Shown: positions 34,005 to 43,278 of the stretch, in pieces | Position numbering within the stretch: position 1 is the first letter of the stretch | Layout of the letters: every line of letters begins with the position of its first letter | Source of the DNA: Oxalobacteraceae bacterium CAVE-383 | GTDB lineage: Bacteria; Pseudomonadota; Gammaproteobacteria; Burkholderiales; Burkholderiaceae_D | Assembly: GCA_004134995.1 (NCBI GenBank) | Contig: REGP01000003.1 | Coordinates: 1 to 64,000 of the forward strand | Direction: 5' to 3' | Length of the DNA: 64,000 bases | Notes under the pieces: generated by a model | What the model was told of the DNA's origin: nothing | What the model saw: the letters and a program-made list of their open reading frames with translations, nothing else | Database searches by the model: none | Position numbers and translations under genes: made by a program

Positions 34005-35798
34005 ATGGAATCTATGAGTAGCGCTCGCCTTGCAGGCGATGCGCAAACCGGCATTGCCACAGTCAATGAATCGGCGCGCATCCTCAATCTGCCCGGCGTC
34101 GGAGACAGCAAAAAGGCCGCGGAGAAAGCTGCAAGGAAGGCCGCCAAAGGAAAGCTCAAGCCGGTCAAGGCCGGCGGCGCGGCAATGACCGTCAAGAGCC
34201 GCGGCCCGATGCAATGGTTCTACAACCTGAAGCTGGCCAAGAAGCTCATGTGCGTGGTCGCGATGGTGCTGGCGCTGAGTATTTTTGTCGGCCTGTTTTC
34301 GGTCGGCCAGTTGAACGAGGTAAACAAGTCGGCCGCTGAAATGAAGAACGTGTGGCTGCCGAGTTTGCGCAGCGTGCTGCATATTCGCGAACAGCTGGCG
34401 CGCCTGCGCGCGATCGAGGTGCAGTATTCGGTGGTCAGCGCGGATGCCGACCTGTCGCCGTATAAAAAGAACACGGCAGCCTTGTTTGCCGATCTGGAGC
34501 AGAGCGTCGCCCAATATTCGCAATTGGTGACCCAGCCCGCCGAGCAAGAGGCGCTGCAGCGTTTCAAGAGCCAGTTGGGACCGTATCTGGAGCAGCACCA
34601 GAAGATCTTCGCGGCCATCGATGCGCAAAAAGCCTGGGACGTGCCGGAAATGCTGAAGGGTGAAGCGCTCGGCGCGCCGCGCACCAAGCTTAACGCCATT
34701 GCCGACGAGCTGATCAAGATCAACGAAGAAGGCAGCACGCGCGCCGGCGCGGTCGGCGACAGCATTTACAAGGCAGGCCGCATCTGGATCTTCGGCATGC
34801 TGGCCGCCAGCGTCCTGATCGGCTGCGGCTTTGCCTTGTGGATCGCACGCATCGTGTCGAACCCGCTGACATCGGCCGTGAACCTGTCGCGGCGCGTCGC
34901 CGCCGGCGACCTGACCGGCGACGTCGAAGTGCGCTCCACCGACGAGACCGGCCAGTTGATGCAGGCGCTCAAGGACATGAACGCCGCGCTCACGCGCATC
35001 GTGACCGATGTGCGTCTCGGCACCGACGCCATTGCCACCGCGTCCGGCGAAATCGCCTCCGGCAATATGGATCTGTCGACCCGCACCGAGCAGCAGGCCG
35101 GCGCGCTGGAAGAAACCGCGTCGTCGATGGAAGAAATGACGCATGCGGTGAAGAAGAGCGCCGACAGCGCCAACCAGGCCAATCTGTTCGCGGAATCGGC
35201 CACGCGGGTTGCGCTCAAAGGCAGCACCGTGGTGTCGGAAGTGGTCGATACGATGGGTTCGATCAGCGAATCGGCCAAGCGGATTATCGACATCATCGGC
35301 GTGATCGACGGCATCGCCTTTCAAACCAATATCCTGGCGCTGAACGCCGCGGTGGAAGCGGCGCGGGCGGGCGAGCAGGGCCGCGGTTTCGCGGTCGTGG
35401 CGGCCGAAGTGCGCACGCTGGCGCAGCGCAGCGCCACCGCCGCCAAGGAGATCAAACAGCTGATCGGCGATTCGGTGCAGAACGTCGACGCCGGCACCAA
35501 GCTGGTCGGACAGGCCGGCGCCACCATGACCGAAATGGTCGACGGCGTGAAAAAACTGGCCGACATCATGGGCGAAATCACCACCTCCACGCAAGGCCAG
35601 GCGGCCGGCATCGACCGCATCAACCAGGCGCTGCAGCAGATGGAAAATGTGACGCATCAGAACGCCGCGCTGGTGGAGCAGGGCGCCGCCGCTTCGGAAA
35701 GCATGCGCGAGCAGGCTGAAAATCTGCTGCGCTCGGTCAGCGTATTCAAGCTCGGCGACGGTTCGGCCGGCGGCGCTGCGTTGATGCTGGGACGTTAG
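34005..35798 (+). CDS. Methyl-accepting chemotaxis protein 1
   Basis: A 597-residue chemoreceptor. Two membrane segments (about residues 82-103 and 260-280) flank a periplasmic four-helix-type sensor of about 155 residues. HAMP and a full signalling domain follow; the hairpin tip is [20 protein letters not shown]. The N-terminus is unusual: about 68 residues before the normal start MQWFYNLKLAKKLM, with a Lys/Ala-rich stretch KKAAEKAARKAAKGKLK. GGGGGACC before the ATG at 34005 supports the long form; no ribosome site precedes the internal ATG at 34209. It probably senses a substrate of the island. Confidence 0.88.
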   Translation: MESMSSARLAGDAQTGIATVNESARILNLPGVGDSKKAAEKAARKAAKGKLKPVKAGGAAMTVKSRGPMQWFYNLKLAKKLMCVVAMVLALSIFVGLFSVGQLNEVNKSAAEMKNVWLPSLRSVLHIREQLARLRAIEVQYSVVSADADLSPYKKNTAALFADLEQSVAQYSQLVTQPAEQEALQRFKSQLGPYLEQHQKIFAAIDAQKAWDVPEMLKGEALGAPRTKLNAIADELIKINEEGSTRAGAVGDSIYKAGRIWIFGMLAASVLIGCGFALWIARIVSNPLTSAVNLSRRVAAGDLTGDVEVRSTDETGQLMQALKDMNAALTRIVTDVRLGTDAIATASGEIASGNMDLSTRTEQQAGALEETASSMEEMTHAVKKSADSANQANLFAESATRVALKGSTVVSEVVDTMGSISESAKRIIDIIGVIDGIAFQTNILALNAAVEAARAGEQGRGFAVVAAEVRTLAQRSATAAKEIKQLIGDSVQNVDAGTKLVGQAGATMTEMVDGVKKLADIMGEITTSTQGQAAGIDRINQALQQMENVTHQNAALVEQGAAASESMREQAENLLRSVSVFKLGDGSAGGAALMLGR

Positions 35799-35815
35799 CC
35801 AAAAATCGGGCAGGG

Positions 35816-35859
35816 AGGAAAAAGGGCCGGACAAGCATCGCTTGTCCGGCCCTTTTTAT
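35816..35859. terminator. Bidirectional terminator between chemoreceptor 1 and ferredoxin 2
   Basis: A perfect 16-bp stem (35821-35836 with 35840-35855; core GGGCCGGACAAGC) has a 3-nt loop, an A-run on the left and a T-run on the right. It serves the two convergent genes. Confidence 0.9.
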
Positions 35860-35877
35860 TGTTTGTTTCCGGCGCGC

Positions 35878-36264
35878 TTACGAATTCGCCTTCGGGCATT
35901 CCGCACCGTCGGCGGAGAAAGCCGGCTGGTCGGGATCGATGTAGATCTTGCCGTCGACCACGTGCACGCAGTAGGTGCGCAGCGGAATCATGCAAGGCGG
36001 CGTGACCACTTCACCGGTGCGGATATTGAAGGCGCCGTTATGGAAGTCGCATTCGACCACGTCGCCCTCAATGTAGCCTTCCGACAGGGAGCCGGGGCCA
36101 TGCGTGCACAGATCGTCCGTCACGTAAAACTGATCGTCGACGTTGAATACCGCCAGCGACAGGCCGCCGTCGGTTTCGACCTTGATGGCGGCGCCTGGCG
36201 CGACGTCGGCGCTCGGGCACAGTTCGAGCAGGTGCAGCAAATGGAAGTCTTTTGTGTCAGTCAT
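35878..36264 (-). CDS. Rieske-type ferredoxin (copy 2)
   Basis: A 128-residue Rieske ferredoxin with ligands in LCTHGPGSLSEGYI and VECDFHNGAFNI. It closely resembles the 26959 protein but has a different N-terminus (TDTKDFHLLHLL) and a ten-residue C-terminal extension. It is the likely electron carrier for one of the two Rieske oxygenases or for an oxygenase outside the window. It stands alone, facing the chemoreceptor gene; its promoter region (36265-36584) holds a strong operator-like site. Confidence 0.9.
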   Translation of the reverse strand: MTDTKDFHLLHLLELCPSADVAPGAAIKVETDGGLSLAVFNVDDQFYVTDDLCTHGPGSLSEGYIEGDVVECDFHNGAFNIRTGEVVTPPCMIPLRTYCVHVVDGKIYIDPDQPAFSADGAECPKANS

Positions 36265-36438
36265 GATGGAAGGCGCACGCTTGTGCGCGGTAGTTGGTCA
36301 ATATTCGTTATTTGTCGAATCACCCGCCGAATCGTTCATTAAATGGCAGTGAATCGTTCGCGGAGTCATTCTTGTATTGTCGCCGGCAACTTTCGTTGAC
36401 ATCGGAACGGGTGAAATGATATCGTAAATCCCTTTAAA

Positions 36439-36463
36439 GGAACAGAGTTCCATATATTGGAAC
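36439..36463 (+). promoter_or_regulatory. IclR-type composite operator (best copy) in the ferredoxin 2 promoter region
   Basis: Boxes GGAAC / GTTCC / GGAAC, all three perfect; the right-hand pair forms the palindrome TTCCA-N5-TGGAA. It lies 174 bp upstream of the ferredoxin start (minus strand, 36264) and 121 bp upstream of the small gene at 36585. Nothing else is evident in 36265-36584. Confidence 0.6.
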
Positions 36464-36584
36464 TAGTGAACTCTGTAAAAAAATGCGTTTTCCGGCTTGA
36501 ATGCGCTTCGCAAGGCGCCGAAAGTGCAGCGGATCGGCCACACCGGTTTTTCTTCTTCCTAATCAAATGTCCAGGATAGTCTGA

Positions 36585-36875
36585 GTGCTCGGCGCCCCCA
36601 AAAAAAGTGCAGCGCAACTTCAGGCGCTGGATCAGATCGCAGCATGGACGCGCGCGCGTTTTTCGCTGGCTGCCGATACGGTCGTGCTGGTCACGGAAAT
36701 GGCCTGCAGCCAACCGGGCTGTCCGCCGCTGGAGACCGTTGTCGTATTCTGGGAAAGCGACCAGAGATACCAATTCAAATTTTTCAAAATAGCGCTTGAA
36801 GTAAGCGAGGATGACCTGCCTCCTTATTGGATGAAACCGGGCCTGCTTGGTGGAGAATGGGGCGATTGCTGTTGA
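36585..36875 (+). CDS. Small conserved-looking Cys-containing protein, function unknown
   Basis: A 96-residue protein beginning with GTG. It has an N-terminal helical region (AAQLQALDQIAAWTRARF), a central MACSQPGCPPLETVVVFWE segment with two Cys, and a C-terminus ending GEWGDCC. I have seen similar short proteins with C-x4-C-PP and a terminal Cys pair in proteobacteria, but their function is not known to me. Four Cys residues suggest metal or redox chemistry. It lies between the operator at 36439 and chemoreceptor 2; no better start codon is present. Confidence 0.6.
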   Translation: MLGAPKKSAAQLQALDQIAAWTRARFSLAADTVVLVTEMACSQPGCPPLETVVVFWESDQRYQFKFFKIALEVSEDDLPPYWMKPGLLGGEWGDCC

Positions 36876-36939
36876 TCATGGCTAACACTTTTGTTAGCGT
36901 TTTGTCAATTAAAATAAACCATATTTCCGGGACCAGACA

Positions 36940-38607
36940 ATGAAATTCGCCGATATGAAAATTGGGCGCCGCCTCGGCGCCGCCTTCGCCATCCTGATCA
37001 TCCTGCTGGCCGCGGTAACGCTGCTGGGCCTGCGCGGCATGAGCGATATCCAGACCTGGCTGCGCAACATCACGGAAGAAAACAATGTGGAAACGCGGGC
37101 CGCGGCCGATATGCGCGTGGCCTTGTTCGAGCGCGCGCTGACGGTGCGCAACCTGCATATTGCATTGCTGACCGATGCCGCAACCACTGAAAAGAATGCC
37201 GAATTCATCAAGGACCAGACCGATCGCCTGAAAAAGGAAACCGAACGCGTCACCGAAATGCGCGCTCAATTCAACAACCCCAGGAAGACGCTGGAAACGA
37301 TTTACGCGAATGGCGATGCCGATGCGGAAAAGGCCCTGCTGGCAAAATTGACGGATTTCGACAAAAAGGCGATTCCGCTTGAGGACGGCCTGTTCGACGC
37401 GATGCGCAACGCCAAGACCTTCGATGAATCGTTCGAGTTCATCAAGGGCGCGCGTAACCAGTTGCGCTCGGCCATGGATTCCACGATAGAGCTGGCCAAG
37501 GTGATCGACAAGCGCAACACCGAAGTCGTCGCCAATGCAATTTCCGCCTATCAGCGCGCCCGGATCTGGATGATCTCGCTGAGCGTTGCCGCGGCCGCCT
37601 TGGGCATCCTGCTGGCATGGCTTGCCACCCGCAGCATTACCCGCCCGATCAATCGCGCCGTGCAGGTGGCGCAGACCGTGGCGCAGGGCGACCTGACGGC
37701 GCGCATCGAGATCACCTCCAAGGATGAAACCGGCCAGCTGATGATGGCGCTGCAGGAAATGATCCACAGCCTGAGCAATATCGTCACCGAAGTGCGCAAC
37801 GGCACCCATTCGATCGCCACCGGATCGCAGCAGATCGCGGCCGGCAATCTGGATCTGTCGTCGCGCACCGAAGAACAGGCCTCGGCGCTGGAAGAAACCG
37901 CATCGTCGATGGAAGAATTGACCACCACCGTGAAGAAAAACGCCGATAACGCGCGCCAGGCCAATCAACTGGCGGTGTCGGCTTCGGACGTCGCCGTCAA
38001 GGGCGGCGAAGTGGTGTCGCGCGTGGTGACCACCATGGAATCGATCAACCAGTCGGCCAGAAAGATCGTCGACATCATCAGCGTCATCGACGGCATTGCC
38101 TTCCAGACCAACATCCTGGCGCTGAACGCGGCGGTGGAAGCGGCGCGCGCCGGCGAGCAGGGACGCGGCTTTGCGGTGGTGGCCTCGGAAGTGCGCAGCC
38201 TGGCGCAGCGCTCGGCGGCCGCCGCCAAGGAAATCAAGACGCTGATCGGCGATTCGGTGGAGAAGGTCGACGCCGGCAGCCGCCTGGTGAGCGAGACCGG
38301 CTCCACCATGGATGAAATCGTCAACAGCGTGCAACGCGTCACCGCTATCATGTCGGACATCATGGTGGCGTCGCAGGAGCAGAGCAGCGGCATCGAGCAC
38401 GTCAGCCAGGCCATCGGCCAGATGGATCAGGTGACGCAGCAGAACGCGGCGCTGGTGGAAGAAGCCGCCGCGGCCGCCGGTTCACTGGAAGAGCAGGCGG
38501 CCCGCCTGGCCAAGGCCGTGCAGGTATTCCGTCTGGACGATCATCTCGGTCATCAGCCGCAGTTGCAGACCGTGGAAGTGCCGATGCAGCCGAGGCTCGC
38601 TGCATAG
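36940..38607 (+). CDS. Methyl-accepting chemotaxis protein 2
   Basis: A 555-residue chemoreceptor of standard layout: a membrane segment at about residues 12-32, a periplasmic four-helix-bundle domain (MCP ligand-binding family), a second membrane segment at about 208-228, HAMP, and a signalling domain with tip [20 protein letters not shown] and methylation-type helices. Unlike chemoreceptor 1 it has no N-terminal extension. The signalling half is very similar in the two proteins and the sensor halves differ, so different ligands are expected. The ornithine-cyclodeaminase-like gene follows. Confidence 0.9.
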   Translation: MKFADMKIGRRLGAAFAILIILLAAVTLLGLRGMSDIQTWLRNITEENNVETRAAADMRVALFERALTVRNLHIALLTDAATTEKNAEFIKDQTDRLKKETERVTEMRAQFNNPRKTLETIYANGDADAEKALLAKLTDFDKKAIPLEDGLFDAMRNAKTFDESFEFIKGARNQLRSAMDSTIELAKVIDKRNTEVVANAISAYQRARIWMISLSVAAAALGILLAWLATRSITRPINRAVQVAQTVAQGDLTARIEITSKDETGQLMMALQEMIHSLSNIVTEVRNGTHSIATGSQQIAAGNLDLSSRTEEQASALEETASSMEELTTTVKKNADNARQANQLAVSASDVAVKGGEVVSRVVTTMESINQSARKIVDIISVIDGIAFQTNILALNAAVEAARAGEQGRGFAVVASEVRSLAQRSAAAAKEIKTLIGDSVEKVDAGSRLVSETGSTMDEIVNSVQRVTAIMSDIMVASQEQSSGIEHVSQAIGQMDQVTQQNAALVEEAAAAAGSLEEQAARLAKAVQVFRLDDHLGHQPQLQTVEVPMQPRLAA

Positions 38608-38648
38608 CGTGAACGCGGCGGAAATTTAAAACGCGACAGGAGCGCAAT

Positions 38649-39749
38649 TTGGCCTTGCTATTGAATAACAACGATATCCAGAAAGTGCTGACCGCCGAAA
38701 TGACGATCAATGCGCTGGAAGAATCCTATAAGCAGTTGATCGCCAAGGAAGCCGTCTGCCGGCCGCGCATCGATATCCGCATTCCGACCAGCACGCCCAG
38801 CAAATTCTATCAATGGGGCACGATGGAAGGCGGTTCGACTTCCGGCTATTTCGCGATCCGGATGAAGTCCGACGTGATGGAAGAACAGGAATATAACGGC
38901 GCGCGCACCGAAGAAAAATATTGCACCAAACCGGGTTTGTTCTGCGGCCTGATTTTCCTGACCTCGATTGAAAACGGCGAGCCGCTGGCGCTGATCAACG
39001 ACGGTTATCTGCAGCACCTGCGGGTCGCCGCCGACGGCGCCATCGGCGCCAAGATCATGGCGCGCAAGAATGCCGAAGTGCTGGGCATGCTGGGCTCGGG
39101 CGGCATGGCGCGCTCGCATGTGGAATCGCTGCTGCGGGTGCGCGGCATCAAACGCATCCAGATCTACAGCCCGACCAAGGCCAACCGCGAAAAATACGCG
39201 GCCGAGATGCGCGAGAAACATGGCGTCGAAGTGGCGGTGATGGACAATCCGCGCGACGTCTACCGCGGCGCCGACATCCTGGCCGGCTGCACCGATTCCT
39301 CGGTGCCGGTGGTGCAGGGCGAATATCTGGAACCGGGCATGCACGTGATCGCGGTCGGCGGCCGGCCCGACGACGCCGCCAAACAGCGTTTCGACCTGAC
39401 GCTGCGGCTGGGCACCGCGCCGGCGCCGGTGGGGCGGCCGGAATACGGCACCGCCGACGAATACATCGGCTACATGGCGCGGCCCGACGCGCCGTTCTGG
39501 CAAAACCGGCGCCTCGGCAAGCGCGCGCCGCAGATCACCGGCTTGGGCAAAGACGTCATGTTCGCCGACATCCTCGCCGGCAAGACGCCGGGGCGCGAAT
39601 CGGACCGGCAGATTACGTTTTCAGAGCGCGGCAATATCCAGGGCGCGCAATTTTATGCCGTGGCGGCGGTGGCGTACGAAGAAGCAAAGCGCCAGGGATT
39701 GGGACATGAATTGCCGACCGAATGGTTCCTGCAGGACATCCGGGACTAA
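38649..39749 (+). CDS. Ornithine cyclodeaminase/mu-crystallin family protein
   Basis: A 366-residue NAD(P)-dependent enzyme with the Rossmann motif LGMLGSGGMARSHVESL near residue 140 and the family segments LALINDGYLQHLRVAADGAIG and DILAGCTDSSVPVV. The family includes ornithine cyclodeaminase, alanine dehydrogenase and ketimine reductases. The start is TTG with GGAGCG upstream. An unusual insert (MEEQEYNGARTEEKYCTKPG) lies before the substrate-binding region, so true ornithine cyclodeaminase activity is doubtful; reduction or deamination of a pathway imino acid is possible. It is followed by hairpin repeat B. Confidence 0.75.
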   Translation: MALLLNNNDIQKVLTAEMTINALEESYKQLIAKEAVCRPRIDIRIPTSTPSKFYQWGTMEGGSTSGYFAIRMKSDVMEEQEYNGARTEEKYCTKPGLFCGLIFLTSIENGEPLALINDGYLQHLRVAADGAIGAKIMARKNAEVLGMLGSGGMARSHVESLLRVRGIKRIQIYSPTKANREKYAAEMREKHGVEVAVMDNPRDVYRGADILAGCTDSSVPVVQGEYLEPGMHVIAVGGRPDDAAKQRFDLTLRLGTAPAPVGRPEYGTADEYIGYMARPDAPFWQNRRLGKRAPQITGLGKDVMFADILAGKTPGRESDRQITFSERGNIQGAQFYAVAAVAYEEAKRQGLGHELPTEWFLQDIRD

Positions 39750-39785
39750 AGCATCGCAGGCGCAATGCAATCAAGGCGCAATGCA

Positions 39786-39907
39786 GTCAAGGCGCGGCAG
39801 AGGCGCGAAGGGTGTTGTGCGCAGTGAGGTAAAGGGGGAGCCGGCCGCAGGCCGGCGGAGGACACGAACGAAGTACAACGCCCTTCGCGCCTCTGCCGCG
39901 CCTTGAC
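39786..39907. repeat. Hairpin repeat element, copy B (inverted relative to A)
   Basis: The 33-nt arms 39786-39818 and 39875-39907 are complementary with one mismatch, at the same place as in copy A. The 56-nt loop 39819-39874 is the exact reverse complement of the copy A loop. The arm sequence (GGCAGAGGCGCGAAGGG part) is unlike that of the other copies. It lies between convergent genes. Confidence 0.9.
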
Positions 39908-39930
39908 GAAATGGAACCGCGCGAATGACG

Positions 39931-40788
39931 CTAGGCCGTAGCCACTCGCCCCAAAAACTCCAGCAGCTTTTCCGTCGTGTTCTGCTCGTTCTGATCATCG
40001 GGCGCGATATCCCAATATTCCGATTTCGGCAGGCACTCCTGCAGATAGCGCGCGGCCGACGTGGCGTGCGAGGCGTCGCGGCCCGGCACGATGATGGCCG
40101 GGATATCCAGCCGCATCAGGTCTTCCGGCTCGGCGCCGGGCGAGGTGTCGCGGTCGATCAGCGTGCGTCCCATGCTGGCGACGATCAGCTTGTACTTGTC
40201 GACATTCATCTTCACGTATTCCGCCGCGAAAGCCGGATTGCTGCGCAGCACGGAAGCCCAAGGGCCGCCGCGCGGATCGGCGCCGAACGCCTTGCCGTCC
40301 TTGGCGACCAGCGCCGCCACCGCTTCCAGGCCGTTCTGATGCACGAACGCCAGATGCTCGGCAAAGCGCTGATGGCCGCTGAGGCGGTATTTGGCGCCGC
40401 CGACCGGCCAGTACAGCACCATGCTCATGGTGGCTTCAGGGTAGGCTACGGCGAATGCCATCACCGAGCTGCAGCCCATGCAGCCGCCCATGATATGCGC
40501 GAGCTCGATGCCCAGATGATCCAGCAGGCCCTTGCCCTGGGCGACATAGTCGGACCAGTTCACCCGTTCCACGCGGCCGTCCGACTTGCCGCATTCGCGG
40601 CGGTCGAACACGATGCACGTGTAGTGCTTGCTCAGATTGTCGAGCGGCCTGGTGCGCACGTAGACGCCCAGCGACGACCATTTTTCGACCGTCGCGTCAA
40701 AGCCGCCCGGCGAAAACATCAGCAGCGGCGGGCCTTCGCCGACCACGTCGTAGCGGGTCGAGATGCCATCGATGATTGCAGTAGGCAT
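39931..40788 (-). CDS. Alpha/beta hydrolase with apparent cysteine nucleophile
   Basis: A 285-residue alpha/beta-hydrolase-fold protein. Landmarks: GPPLLMFSPGGFDA for the oxyanion region, VFDRRECGKSDG, and a nucleophile elbow reading HIMGGCMGCSSVMA, where Cys stands in place of the usual Ser of G-x-S-x-G. Asp is in PGRDASHAT, with possible catalytic His nearby. Dienelactone hydrolase also uses Cys, so C-C or lactone/enol-ester hydrolysis in the ring-cleavage pathway is plausible (inference). It is co-transcribed with the PanB-like gene 12 bp upstream on the minus strand; GGAG precedes its ATG. Confidence 0.75.
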   Translation of the reverse strand: MPTAIIDGISTRYDVVGEGPPLLMFSPGGFDATVEKWSSLGVYVRTRPLDNLSKHYTCIVFDRRECGKSDGRVERVNWSDYVAQGKGLLDHLGIELAHIMGGCMGCSSVMAFAVAYPEATMSMVLYWPVGGAKYRLSGHQRFAEHLAFVHQNGLEAVAALVAKDGKAFGADPRGGPWASVLRSNPAFAAEYVKMNVDKYKLIVASMGRTLIDRDTSPGAEPEDLMRLDIPAIIVPGRDASHATSAARYLQECLPKSEYWDIAPDDQNEQNTTEKLLEFLGRVATA

Positions 40789-40800
40789 GGCGGACTCCGA

Positions 40801-41640
40801 TCAGGCTGATTTGACTTTGATGCCGCCCTTGATCTGGCGGGATGCGCGCACGTCGGCTGCATAGGCGTTGATCGAATCGAGCGTGATCTTGGCGACATTC
40901 GCGTAGCTTTCGGCGGTCGAATCGATCCAGCTTTCGGCGTAGCCGATGGCGGCATGCGCCATGCGCACGCGGCCGTCGAGCCATGGTCCGCCGCCGAGGC
41001 CGCCGATGACCGGCACGGTCGCCGCCTGCGTTACGGCTGCACCCGCGATCGGTCCGGAGTTGGTGAAGTCGATCAGCGTCGCGCCGGCTTCTTCCAGCAT
41101 CTTCACTTGCGCGACCAGCTCGGCGGTCATTTCCGCAGGCATTTGCACGTCGCCCTTGAGCATTTGCGCATAATCGATGCCATAGTGCAGAGCGGTTTGC
41201 GGTGTGATGCCGATTTGCGCCCAGACCGGAATGCCGGCGCGTGCGATGGCGGAGACGGCGTCAGGAAAATCCGCGGCGCCGTCAACCTTGATGATGTCGA
41301 CGCCGGCTTCCTTGACGAAGCGGATCGCCGCGCGCAGGGCGGCATCGGTGCCTTCCTGCAGCGGGCCGTAAGGGAAGTCGGCGCTGACCAGCGCGCGCTT
41401 GACACCGCGGCGCACGGCCTTGGTGATCATCAGCATTTCTTCCATGGTGATTTCGAGCGGATTTGCATGGCCGAGCAGGTTGATGCCGACGGTGTCGCCG
41501 ACCGAAACGATTTCGACGCCGGCGCGATCGACGATCTTCGCGATCTGGTTATCCCAGGCGACCACGGCGACGATTTTCTTGCCGTCGCGCTTCATTTGTT
41601 GCAATGCTGGAATGGTGACTGCCTTATCGTTCGGTTGCAT
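40801..41640 (-). CDS. PanB/PEP-mutase-superfamily protein (ketopantoate hydroxymethyltransferase-like)
   Basis: A 279-residue TIM-barrel protein resembling 3-methyl-2-oxobutanoate hydroxymethyltransferase: VSVGDTVGINLLGH at the metal Asp, ALVSADFPYGPLQEG at the second, FVKEAGVDIIKVDGA, and GIPVWAQIGITPQTA. PanB makes ketopantoate from ketoisovalerate. Here the catabolic setting suggests a lyase or aldolase on a related keto acid instead. The start at 41640 (GAAAGAAA upstream) is preferred over a frame extension to 41742 that has no ribosome site. It is the first gene of the minus-strand pair with the Cys hydrolase. Confidence 0.75.
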   Translation of the reverse strand: MQPNDKAVTIPALQQMKRDGKKIVAVVAWDNQIAKIVDRAGVEIVSVGDTVGINLLGHANPLEITMEEMLMITKAVRRGVKRALVSADFPYGPLQEGTDAALRAAIRFVKEAGVDIIKVDGAADFPDAVSAIARAGIPVWAQIGITPQTALHYGIDYAQMLKGDVQMPAEMTAELVAQVKMLEEAGATLIDFTNSGPIAGAAVTQAATVPVIGGLGGGPWLDGRVRMAHAAIGYAESWIDSTAESYANVAKITLDSINAYAADVRASRQIKGGIKVKSA

Positions 41641-41750
41641 AGCGTTTCTTTCGGTGATTTGTTGAGGTTCGGTGCGGATTTCATGGCGGTCGCGGACCGC
41701 CCGGCGAACCGCGAGCATAGCCGCCGCATCCGCACTTGGCAAGGAATATT

Positions 41751-41775
41751 GGACCGGCGTTCCGTATAAGGAAAC
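41751..41775 (+). promoter_or_regulatory. Putative IclR-type composite operator upstream of the PanB-like gene
   Basis: Boxes GGACC / GTTCC / GAAAC with 3-nt and 7-nt spacers, in the divergent region 41641-42208. It lies 110 bp from the minus-strand start at 41640. A second copy at 42014 and hairpin repeat C share this region. Confidence 0.55.
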
Positions 41776-41792
41776 GTGATGCAGGGGGCGAT

Positions 41793-41940
41793 GCCACTCG
41801 GTAAAAGGGCTGCCGGGCGCGCCAAGGCGGGGCGTTGTACTGCGTTCGTGTCCTCCGCCGGCCTGCGGCCGTCTCCCCCTTTACCTCACTTCGCACAACC
41901 CCCCGCCTTGGCGCGCCCGGCAGCCCTTTTGCCGAGTGGC
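41793..41940. repeat. Hairpin repeat element, copy C
   Basis: This is the longest stem of the four: 46-nt arms 41793-41838 and 41895-41940 with two mismatches. The loop 41839-41894 (56 nt) matches copy A except for four scattered changes. The arms begin GCCACTCGG and lack the GTCAAGGCG end seen in A, B and D. It lies between the two operator-like sites of the divergent PanB-like/LigJ-like region, so it cannot be a simple gene-end terminator. Confidence 0.9.
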
Positions 41941-42013
41941 TCCGTGGTCCGCGGGGGAGATTTTTATTGACACTGCAAGGGCCAGACGTTAAATTGACGG
42001 AGTATTACTATGT

Positions 42014-42038
42014 AGACCGATATTCCGTATACAGGAAC
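42014..42038 (+). promoter_or_regulatory. Putative IclR-type composite operator upstream of the LigJ-like gene
   Basis: Boxes AGACC / ATTCC / GGAAC with 3-nt and 7-nt spacers, 170 bp before the amidohydrolase start at 42209. The remaining leader (42039-42208) shows no further signal. Confidence 0.55.
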
Positions 42039-42208
42039 GCCGCAAAAACGGCGCAGGAACAAAAGCGGATGCATGGGATATGCAAGAACAACGCGCCTGT
42101 ACAACTTAATGAAGCGTTCGGACGGCAGGAATTGCAGCCGGGAATCACCCCCGGCAGCGCGCCCAAGCCCGGCCGGATTCGCTTTGTCCCAGATAAAGAC
42201 ACTCCCTG

Positions 42209-43249
42209 ATGATCATCGATACGCACTGCCATTACACAACGGAACCGCAGGCGCTGCAGGTATTTCGCGACAAGCAACTGGCCGGCCTGGCCGATCCGGC
42301 GCGCAAGCCGGCTTCCTTCGATCTCGGCATTACCGACGAACAACTGATCCAGAGCGTGCAGCCGCAGCTCAAGCTGCAGCGCGAACGCGGCAGCGACATG
42401 ACGATCTTTTCGCCGCGCGCGGCCGGCATGGCGCATCACGTCGGCACCGAAGCCACCAGCCAGCAATGGACCCGCATCAGCAACGATCTGATCCACCGCA
42501 TCAGCACCCTGTTGCCGGACAATTTCGTGCCGGTCGGGCAATTGCCACAATTTCCCGGCGTGTCGCCCAAGAACTGCCTGGCCGAAATCGACCGCCTGGT
42601 CAATGAACTCGGCTTCGTCGGCGTCAACCTGAATCCGGATCCGTCCGGCGGCTACTGGACCGACCCGCCGCTGACCGACCGCTACTGGTATCCGATCTAC
42701 GAAAAACTGGTCGAACTCGACCTGCCGGCGATGATCCACGTGACCTCGTCCTGCAACCCGAATTTCCATCATACCGGCGCGCATTACATCAATGCCGACA
42801 CCACCGCTTTCATGCAGTTGATCCAGGGCGATCTGTTCAAGGATTTCCCGACCCTGCGCTTCGTGATCCCGCACGGCGGCGGCGCGGTGCCGTTCCATTG
42901 GGGCCGTTATCGCGGCATGTGCCTGGCGATGAAGAAGGTCAATCTGCTCGACCACGTCATGAAGAACGTCAGTTTCGATACCTGCGTGTATCACCTGCCG
43001 GGCATCGAATTGCTGACCAAGGTGGTGCCGATCGACAATATCCTGTTCGCTTCCGAAATGCTGGGCGCGGTGCCGGGCGTGGATCCGGAAACCGGCCACA
43101 ATTTCGACGATACCAAGCGCTATGTGGATCAGGTTTCCACCCTCAGCGAGCAAGACCGCTACAAGATTTTCGAAGGCAACGCGCGCCGCATTTATCCGCG
43201 TCTCGACGCCATGCTGACCAAGCGCGGCCATCCGCCGAAGCAGTTTTAA
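42209..43249 (+). CDS. Amidohydrolase-fold hydratase, LigJ-like (4-oxalomesaconate hydratase)
   Basis: A 346-residue protein of the COG2159 amidohydrolase family, similar in length and landmarks to LigJ, which hydrates 4-oxalomesaconate to 4-carboxy-4-hydroxy-2-oxoadipate in the protocatechuate 4,5-cleavage pathway. Metal-site His residues: IDTHCHY at the start, MIHVTSSCN in the middle, FVIPHGGGAVPFHWGR, and an acidic residue in NILFASEMLG. The next gene is a LigK-type aldolase that would use its product, which strengthens the call. The related decarboxylases of this family remain an alternative. Confidence 0.78.
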   Translation: MIIDTHCHYTTEPQALQVFRDKQLAGLADPARKPASFDLGITDEQLIQSVQPQLKLQRERGSDMTIFSPRAAGMAHHVGTEATSQQWTRISNDLIHRISTLLPDNFVPVGQLPQFPGVSPKNCLAEIDRLVNELGFVGVNLNPDPSGGYWTDPPLTDRYWYPIYEKLVELDLPAMIHVTSSCNPNFHHTGAHYINADTTAFMQLIQGDLFKDFPTLRFVIPHGGGAVPFHWGRYRGMCLAMKKVNLLDHVMKNVSFDTCVYHLPGIELLTKVVPIDNILFASEMLGAVPGVDPETGHNFDDTKRYVDQVSTLSEQDRYKIFEGNARRIYPRLDAMLTKRGHPPKQF

Positions 43250-43278
43250 TTACATAACAAGCAATCACAAGGACCCAC

